Of a stretch of 5,382 nucleotides of DNA, positions 1-5,382 are shown in pieces. The notes beneath the pieces are model-generated. The model did not search any database. It was not told where the DNA came from and saw only the letters and a list, made by a program, of their open reading frames with translations. Each line of letters begins with the position of its first letter. Within the stretch, counting starts at the first letter, position 1. Both the position numbers and the translations under genes were made by a program. Origin of the DNA: JBMNNU01 sp050942695 (GTDB lineage: Bacteria; Chloroflexota; UBA6077); assembly GCA_050942695.1 (NCBI GenBank), contig JBMNNU010000227.1, forward strand, positions 1 to 5,382. Direction: 5' to 3'.

Positions 1-201
1 GACCCGGAGTTCTACTCCTTCCAGCGACGGCTCGAGTCCTACGCCAAGATCCTCAGAAGCGGGGACACGCTGGTGCTGCCATCTAATTCGGATCTGTTCG
101 GCTATCTGCTAAGCAGCAACCGACCGGTGGAGCAAACCTCCCCGACACCGCCGGCATCGGCGGATTCGGCACCACCGGCCTCCGAAGGTGAGACGAGGTA
201 G
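1..201 (+). CDS. SPFH/HflC-like membrane protein, C-terminal fragment
   Basis: This is the 3' end of a gene whose start lies left of the window; 66 codons and a TAG stop (199-201) are present. The frame opens with DPEFYSFQRRLESYAKIL and then has GDTLVLPSNSDLFGYLL. This matches the conserved end of HflC/stomatin-type SPFH proteins, which typically read DPEFYxFyRSLeaYr followed by a DTLVLxPdSeFFrYL block. In the family, HflC pairs with HflK at the membrane and modulates FtsH protease; other SPFH members scaffold membrane microdomains. After the conserved block comes a low-complexity Pro/Ala/Ser/Thr-rich tail of about 25 residues ending in GETR, probably disordered. The N-terminal membrane anchor and most of the SPFH domain are outside the window, so HflC cannot be separated from related SPFH proteins here. 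Confidence 0.75.
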   Translation, partial: DPEFYSFQRRLESYAKILRSGDTLVLPSNSDLFGYLLSSNRPVEQTSPTPPASADSAPPASEGETR

Positions 202-231
202 GGCTTTTCCCACTGAGCGAGCTCACAACAT

Positions 232-269
232 AGCCAGGCCTGCTGCCAACAGCAGGCCTGGCTTTTTTT
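232..269 (+). terminator. Strong intrinsic terminator after the SPFH gene
   Basis: A perfect 14-bp stem (AGCCAGGCCTGCTG at 232-245 and its reverse complement at 250-263) closes a 4-nt CCAA loop and runs into seven T residues (263-269). It lies 30 nt after the stop at 201, which is ideal for ending the SPFH transcript. It also isolates the tetR-like gene downstream, so that gene needs its own promoter. The complementary strand lacks a T-tract, so termination should be one-directional. Confidence 0.95.
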
Positions 270-362
270 CAGTCCCCGACGCTCACTTCGTCAATGGCGA
301 CAAATGGGCGGTAGCGATGAGTTGTAGTTGATACCCCTTTTTCACCGGCAGCCAGGTCGGCG

Positions 363-391
363 TCGACAACGCCAGGTGACGGTGATATATT
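363..391 (+). promoter_or_regulatory. Predicted promoter of the tetR-like gene
   Basis: A -35-like TCGACA (363-368, five of six bases of TTGACA) is followed by a 17-nt spacer and a -10-like TATATT (386-391, five of six bases of TATAAT). Transcription would start near 398, giving a leader of about 43 nt. The -35 box lies inside a small hairpin-like repeat (GGCGT 359-363, ACGCC 369-373) and between two direct GCCAGGT copies (351-357 and 371-377, 20-nt period). An AGTTCA half-site at 414-419 falls in the leader and matches the arm of the inverted repeat in front of the dehydrogenase, which is compatible with autoregulation. Confidence 0.55.
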
Positions 392-440
392 TATATACAT
401 CTCTAGTTTATATAGTTCACAATAACCCGAGGTGATTTGC

Positions 441-1100
441 ATGAACGGGTTTGAAAAAAGAAGAGACGGTAAGAAAAAAGCCATCCTTCAGGCGGCTCTG
501 GAGCTGTTCGATCAATATGGGTTTGACAAGGTAACGGTAACTGAGATTGCGGAAAAAGCGCACGTCTCAAAAGTATCCATCTACAATTTTTTTAAGAGCA
601 AGGACAATCTCCGGCGAATCATAATAAAGGATGTATTGGATGAAAGCATTGGGAAAATAAAGGATCTAGTCGAAAAGGATGGAGATTTCATCCAAAAAAT
701 CGGGGAATACATTCAAATCCGGACGCGATATCACGGCAGGTACAGCCTGCAATTCTTTTTTGACGCCATTGAAAGCGATCCGGAGGTCCGGCAGTACTTC
801 ATGGATTTTACAGCGGCGAATAAGCGGATTGTGATGGAATTCATTGGGAAAGGCAAGCAATTGGGCGTTTTTTCACCGGACGTATCCGATACCGCGATAG
901 AGATGTACATCGACATGTTTCAAGCTTATATCACCCAAAACAGGGAGGTCCGCGATACCTTAGCACAATCCATGAAGCTGGCACAGGAGGTAAACATGCT
1001 GTTTTTGAACGGGCTACTCCGAAGGGAATGCGGCAAGCAGGTAAGCCTAGGTATTTCAACAGCCTGGAGCGTGAACGCTCTGCCCGAATCTAAAGCGTAG
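441..1100 (+). CDS. TetR/AcrR-family transcriptional regulator
   Basis: The product has 219 residues, typical for TetR proteins, which act as dimeric ligand-released repressors. The N-terminal TetR_N domain covers about residues 10-57: helix 1 has AILQAALELFDQYGF, the helix-turn-helix is VTEIAEKAHVSKVSIYNFF (about 33-51), and it is followed by the family hallmark KSKDNL. The remainder is helical and variable, as expected of the ligand-binding and dimer domain, so the ligand cannot be read. I chose ATG 441 because GAGGTG (429-434) lies 6 nt upstream. An in-frame GTG at 432 would add three residues but sits inside that ribosome binding site. The gene is clearly AT-richer than its neighbours: bases 601-660 are 37% GC, against 68% for 1861-1920 in the dehydrogenase. 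This suggests acquisition from a lower-GC donor, perhaps Firmicutes. The last 25 or so residues are unlike the rest and may be a read-through tail. It probably controls the dehydrogenase 177 nt downstream. Confidence 0.9.
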   Translation: MNGFEKRRDGKKKAILQAALELFDQYGFDKVTVTEIAEKAHVSKVSIYNFFKSKDNLRRIIIKDVLDESIGKIKDLVEKDGDFIQKIGEYIQIRTRYHGRYSLQFFFDAIESDPEVRQYFMDFTAANKRIVMEFIGKGKQLGVFSPDVSDTAIEMYIDMFQAYITQNREVRDTLAQSMKLAQEVNMLFLNGLLRRECGKQVSLGISTAWSVNALPESKA

Positions 1101-1183
1101 CCGAAGGAGTACTTAGGCCGCCGGCATGCCCAACGCCCTAACTACAAGGAGATGTCGCCAATGTAGTGGGCGGATACGGCCGC

Positions 1184-1210
1184 TTGACAACGGATGCACC
1201 GCTCTATAAT
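1184..1210 (+). promoter_or_regulatory. Promoter of the dehydrogenase gene
   Basis: A perfect -35 TTGACA (1184-1189) and a perfect -10 TATAAT (1205-1210) are separated by 15 nt, two shorter than optimal. An alternative -10, TAATAT (1207-1212), gives the optimal 17-nt spacing but matches only four of six bases. Transcription would start near 1217, leaving a leader of about 60 nt. Short spacing with perfect hexamers may mean a weak basal promoter. The spacer contains the left arm of an inverted repeat whose other arm overlaps the ribosome binding site (1269-1277). Confidence 0.7.
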
Positions 1211-1277
1211 ATATGAACTCAACAAGTCAGTAAAGTTCATATACTAATATCAGTTTTGTTCGCTGGGAGGTGCATCC
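1192..1277 (+). repeat. Outer 9-bp inverted repeat linking promoter and RBS
   Basis: GGATGCACC (1192-1200, in the -35/-10 spacer) and its exact reverse complement GGTGCATCC (1269-1277, ending right before the ATG) enclose the candidate operator. The right arm takes in the last four bases of the ribosome binding site GGGAGGTG (1265-1272). RNA read through from tetR would contain both arms and could pair them. RNA started at the local promoter (about 1217) would lack the left arm. No function is proven. Confidence 0.5.
1210..1243 (+). promoter_or_regulatory. Inverted repeat, candidate TetR-type operator
   Basis: The perfect 10-bp arms TATATGAACT (1210-1219) and AGTTCATATA (1234-1243) flank a 14-nt spacer. 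The left arm begins on the last base of the -10 box and covers the predicted transcription start. A bound repressor would block RNA polymerase, which is how TetR-type proteins usually act. The 24-bp distance between arm centres is wider than a classical single-dimer TetR site, so two dimers or a broad footprint are possible. A matching AGTTCA (414-419) lies in front of the regulator gene. Assignment to that regulator is inferred from proximity. Confidence 0.6.
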
Positions 1278-2294
1278 ATGGGAACCCTAGAAGGACGCGT
1301 CGCCCTCATCACCGGCGCCGGGCGTGGTATCGGCCGTGAAGAGGCGCTCTTCTTTGCCGCGGAGGGCGCCAAGGTCGTGGTCAATGACCTCGGCGTCGCC
1401 CCCGACGGTAGTGGTACGGACATCAGTGTGGCCGCCGCCGTGGTTGCCGAAATCAACGCTGCGGGCGGCGCAGCGGTCGCCAACACGGACAGCGTCAGCG
1501 TCTGGCAGGGCGCCAGGCGTATGGTGGAGGCCGCCATCGACGCTTTTGGGGATCTGCACATCGTGGTCAACAACGCGGCGATCAGTCGGCCTCGGGCGCT
1601 GGTAAACATGACTGAGGATGAGTTCGACGACGTAGTCGCCGTGAAACTGAAAGGCACCTTTGCAGTCAGCCATTGGGCTGCTCGCTACTGGCGGGAGCGG
1701 TATGAGGCTGGGGACCGTGTCGACCGCGCGATCGTCAACACGTCCTCCTCCGCCGGTCTCAACTCCCCCTATCCGCTCAACACCAATTACGCGGCGGCCA
1801 ACGCTGGCGTGGGAGCGATGACGATACTGCACAGCCTGGAATTGGGCCGCTACGGTGTGCGCGTGAACTGCATCTCGCCAGGAGCCCGTACCCGGCTCTC
1901 CCTTGATCTCCCCGCGGGTGTGCAATCCTTGACGCGGCGTGAAACTGCCGCACCCGGTGAGTTCGACCCGTGGCATCCCGTCCACCAGGCAGTGGTTGCC
2001 GCCTACCTCGCCAGCGCCGATTGCCCCCTGACCGGCCAGGTGCTGACGGTGCGCGGCAGCACGGTGGCGGTCACCAATAACTGGTCACTCGGCGAACAGG
2101 TCAGCAAGGAGAATGCCGGTTGGGCCGTAGACGAGCTGGCCAGCGCGCTGGCTAAGCTCCCCCTTGAGGACCCCTTCGACAAGCTCATCTACCTCAGTCG
2201 CGTATACGGTGCCACCAGCCGCGAGCAGATCCAGCAACTGCTCAACAGGATTCTCGACAATGATGAGCGACCCGTATCCGACAAAACCTCGTAG
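1278..2294 (+). CDS. Short-chain dehydrogenase/reductase with Asn in place of catalytic Lys
   Basis: The product has 338 residues, longer than the usual 250 for classical SDRs. ATG 1278 is preceded by GGGAGGTG (1265-1272). The Rossmann motif TGAGRGIG is at 12-19. Asp37 in VVVNDLG ends the second strand, a position where an acidic residue favours NAD+ over NADP+. NNAA (98-101) replaces the usual NNAG. The serine region NTSSSAG spans 154-160, and the active-site Tyr171 lies in NYAAANAG. The canonical Lys four residues later is Asn175 (AAC at 1800-1802), and the usual catalytic Asn before LKG is Lys123. The sequence most resembles the multifunctional-enzyme-like SDR subgroup (VVVNDLG, WRER, RYGVRVNCISPGARTR), whose members act on hydroxyacyl-CoA or steroid-like substrates; the true substrate cannot be read. 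About 80 residues after the Rossmann core form a C-terminal extension (WSLGEQVSKENAGWAVDEL onward). Activity may be altered or lost. The upstream operator suggests control by the TetR-type regulator. Confidence 0.88.
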   Translation: MGTLEGRVALITGAGRGIGREEALFFAAEGAKVVVNDLGVAPDGSGTDISVAAAVVAEINAAGGAAVANTDSVSVWQGARRMVEAAIDAFGDLHIVVNNAAISRPRALVNMTEDEFDDVVAVKLKGTFAVSHWAARYWRERYEAGDRVDRAIVNTSSSAGLNSPYPLNTNYAAANAGVGAMTILHSLELGRYGVRVNCISPGARTRLSLDLPAGVQSLTRRETAAPGEFDPWHPVHQAVVAAYLASADCPLTGQVLTVRGSTVAVTNNWSLGEQVSKENAGWAVDELASALAKLPLEDPFDKLIYLSRVYGATSREQIQQLLNRILDNDERPVSDKTS

Positions 2295-2320
2295 GGTACG
2301 CCGAGCACATCGACTGCAAA

Positions 2321-2351
2321 CCGCCGGCGGCCTCGATAGTGCCGCCGGCGG
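2321..2351. terminator. GC-rich hairpin in the convergent gap, possible terminator
   Basis: A perfect 11-bp stem (CCGCCGGCGGC 2321-2331, GCCGCCGGCGG 2341-2351) with a 9-nt loop lies between the convergent dehydrogenase (stop 2294) and topoisomerase (stop 2460) genes. On the - strand the stem is followed by TTTGC, and on the + strand by CTACAG, so neither side has a good T-tract. It may still stall polymerase or act with Rho. The core CCGCCGGCGG is itself palindromic, so each arm can also fold alone. The rest of the 165-bp gap shows no gene. Confidence 0.45.
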
Positions 2352-2459
2352 CTACAGCATGCAACTGAGGTAGGGAGGCTTCGCTGCCGCCGATAACAGG
2401 GAAACGGGGCAGGGCAATTCATAGCGCAAGCGCGAAATGGAGGCGGTGCGTGCGCGCCG

Positions 2460-4868
<2,409 letters not shown>

Positions 4869-4875
4869 TGATGGT

Positions 4876-4880
4876 CTCCC
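4876..4880 (-). promoter_or_regulatory. RBS deciding the topoisomerase start
   Basis: GGGAG on the - strand is spaced 7 nt (4869-4875) from the TTG at 4866-4868. This supports TTG over the upstream GTG at 4887-4889. It begins only three bases after the last G-run of the repeat (4884-4887), so a folded G-quadruplex in the mRNA would abut the ribosome landing site. Confidence 0.55.
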
Positions 4881-4883
4881 GGA

Positions 4884-4923
4884 CCCCACCCCCCAGCCCC
4901 CTCCCCCACGGGGAGAGGGGGAG
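4884..4923 (-). repeat. C/G-rich interspersed-type repeat with G-quadruplex and hairpin potential
   Basis: On the + strand this is four C-runs (4884-4887, 4889-4894, 4897-4901, 4903-4907) separated by A, AG and T, followed by ACGGGGAGA and a G-run. On the - strand the same bases form four G-runs of 4-6 with loops of 1-2 nt, a textbook G-quadruplex motif. A second structure is possible: CTCCCCC (4901-4907) can pair with GGGGGAG (4917-4923). The sequence resembles the short C/G-rich repeats scattered in many Chloroflexota and cyanobacterial genomes, often next to DUF559 genes. That resemblance is from memory; copy number needs the whole genome. Confidence 0.65.
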
Positions 4924-4924
4924 A

Positions 4925-5311
4925 TTACTCTTCAACGGTTAGGTAGAGTCTATTTGCCTCTAATAAAATGCGTTCCAACACACCTTTCAGGTTCTGTTGG
5001 ATATCCTTATTCGTTATTCTAAGTATACGAAGTCCGCGTGATGACAGGATCCTATCGCGTTCGATGTCGTATTCCTTCTGGTTCTCGTGTACACTGCCAT
5101 CTACTTCAACCACCAGATGCCTTGAATGACAGTAGAAATCCACGATGAAGCCGTCGATAATCTGTTGTCGCCGGAAGTGGAATCCCCCGAGCCGATGACC
5201 ACGAAGGTGCTGCCAAAGGACTCTTTCTTGAGCAGTCATTTCTCTACGGAGTCCCCTGGCTCGCTCAACCTTTATTTCATTCACCTTCTGTCCGCCGACG
5301 ATATTTGGCAT
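4925..5311 (-). CDS. DUF559 endonuclease-domain protein (Vsr-like, PD-(D/E)xK fold)
   Basis: The product has 128 residues from ATG 5309-5311 (MPNIVGGQKV), the start that fits the family's usual N-terminus. An in-frame ATG at 5342-5344 would add 11 residues but has no ribosome binding site. The DUF559 hallmarks occur in order: LRREMTAQERVLW, RLGGFHFRRQQIIDGFIVDF, LVVEVDGSVHE, and RILRIT near the C-terminus. Numbered from the chosen start, Asp58 (VDF), Glu69 and Asp71 (VEVD) form the predicted metal-binding nuclease site, with His75 nearby. Family members are related to very-short-patch repair nucleases, but most have no assigned function. The stop (4925-4927) is 1 nt from the C/G-rich repeat, and the topoisomerase follows 56 nt later in the same direction, so cotranscription is possible. 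The gene looks intact, with all predicted site residues present. It could be a selfish or repeat-associated nuclease rather than a repair enzyme. Confidence 0.85.
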   Translation of the reverse strand: MPNIVGGQKVNEIKVERARGLRREMTAQERVLWQHLRGHRLGGFHFRRQQIIDGFIVDFYCHSRHLVVEVDGSVHENQKEYDIERDRILSSRGLRILRITNKDIQQNLKGVLERILLEANRLYLTVEE

Positions 5312-5359
5312 ACCCGTTCCAAAATGCCTCGTTTCCAAACACATAAGGATTGGGAGTGA

Positions 5360-5382
5360 GACCCGCCCTGCCCCCCTCTCTT
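5360..5382. repeat. Partial C-rich stretch at window edge, possible second repeat copy
   Basis: From 5360 the + strand reads GACCCGCCCTGCCCCCCTC, C-rich and beginning with GACCC, like the repeat on the other side of the DUF559 gene (GACCCC at 4882-4887). The two would be in the same orientation and would bracket the nuclease gene as imperfect direct repeats. The window ends inside it, so identity is tentative. Confidence 0.3.

Noticed and set aside
1067..1080. Hairpin GAGCG-TGAA-CGCTC near the end of the regulator gene as a terminator
   Set aside because: It has only five base pairs, lies inside the coding sequence, and has no T-tract.
1146..1166. AAGGAG followed by ATG TCG CCA ATG TAG, a minimal or start-stop reading frame
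   Set aside because: It lies upstream of the predicted dehydrogenase transcription start and could be translated only on read-through RNA. A four-codon frame is too short to support from sequence alone.
1126..1209. Possible 27-residue peptide frame between the regulator and the dehydrogenase
   Set aside because: The only Shine-Dalgarno-like AAGGAG (1104-1109) is too far upstream, the peptide has no recognisable pattern, and the frame overlaps the promoter.
1287..1985. Long open frame antisense to the dehydrogenase gene
   Set aside because: It mirrors the conserved SDR gene. Its composition (Arg, Val, Gly, Asp) is typical of antisense reading of GC-rich DNA, and no start signal is seen.
4887..4889. 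GTG as the topoisomerase start (809 residues)
   Set aside because: It lies within the C/G-rich repeat, and the extra seven residues (MGSGRPS) come from repeat sequence. TTG 4868 has a well-spaced GGGAG.
4901..4923. C/G-rich hairpin as an intrinsic terminator of the DUF559 gene
   Set aside because: On the - strand it is followed by G-runs rather than T residues, so it lacks the release signal. It is better described as a repeat with folding potential.

Overview
The window looks like a moderately GC-rich bacterial chromosome. A Chloroflexota-type genome (Thermomicrobia or Anaerolineae-like) is my best guess, with low confidence. It rests on the A-subunit type IIA topoisomerase lacking a canonical GyrA box, the DUF559 endonuclease beside a C/G-rich interspersed repeat, and an SDR of a kind common in GC-rich environmental bacteria. 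No rRNA, tRNA or CRISPR array is visible.

Layout. (1) 1-201: the C-terminal end of an SPFH/HflC-like membrane protein gene (+), closed by a strong intrinsic terminator at 232-269. (2) 363-2294: a two-gene regulatory-metabolic module on the + strand. An AT-rich, foreign-looking tetR-type regulator (441-1100) is followed after 177 nt by a short-chain dehydrogenase (1278-2294). The gap holds consensus -35 and -10 hexamers and two nested perfect inverted repeats. The inner repeat is a likely repressor operator. The outer one pairs the promoter spacer with the ribosome binding site. (3) 2295-2459: a convergent gap with a GC-rich 11-bp hairpin. (4) 2460-4868, - strand: a full-length GyrA/ParC-type topoisomerase subunit. 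(5) 4884-4923: a C/G-rich repeat just upstream of it, with very strong G-quadruplex potential on the gyrA sense strand. (6) 4925-5311, - strand: a DUF559 (Vsr-like, PD-(D/E)xK) endonuclease. Its far side runs into another C-rich stretch at the window edge.

How the parts may work together. The regulator probably controls the dehydrogenase, because the inverted repeat starts at the last base of the dehydrogenase -10 box; the inducer is unknown. The dehydrogenase has a normal Rossmann nucleotide motif and the catalytic Tyr, but Asn replaces the catalytic Lys. The topoisomerase is a housekeeping gene. It now lies 56 nt downstream of the DUF559 gene in the same direction, so its expression may depend on sequence inside or above that gene.

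I see no complete, clearly new multi-gene system. The most unusual signals are the nested repeats in front of the dehydrogenase, the Tyr-xxx-Asn active site, the four G-runs abutting the topoisomerase ribosome binding site, and the natural absence of both quinolone-anchor residues in the topoisomerase.
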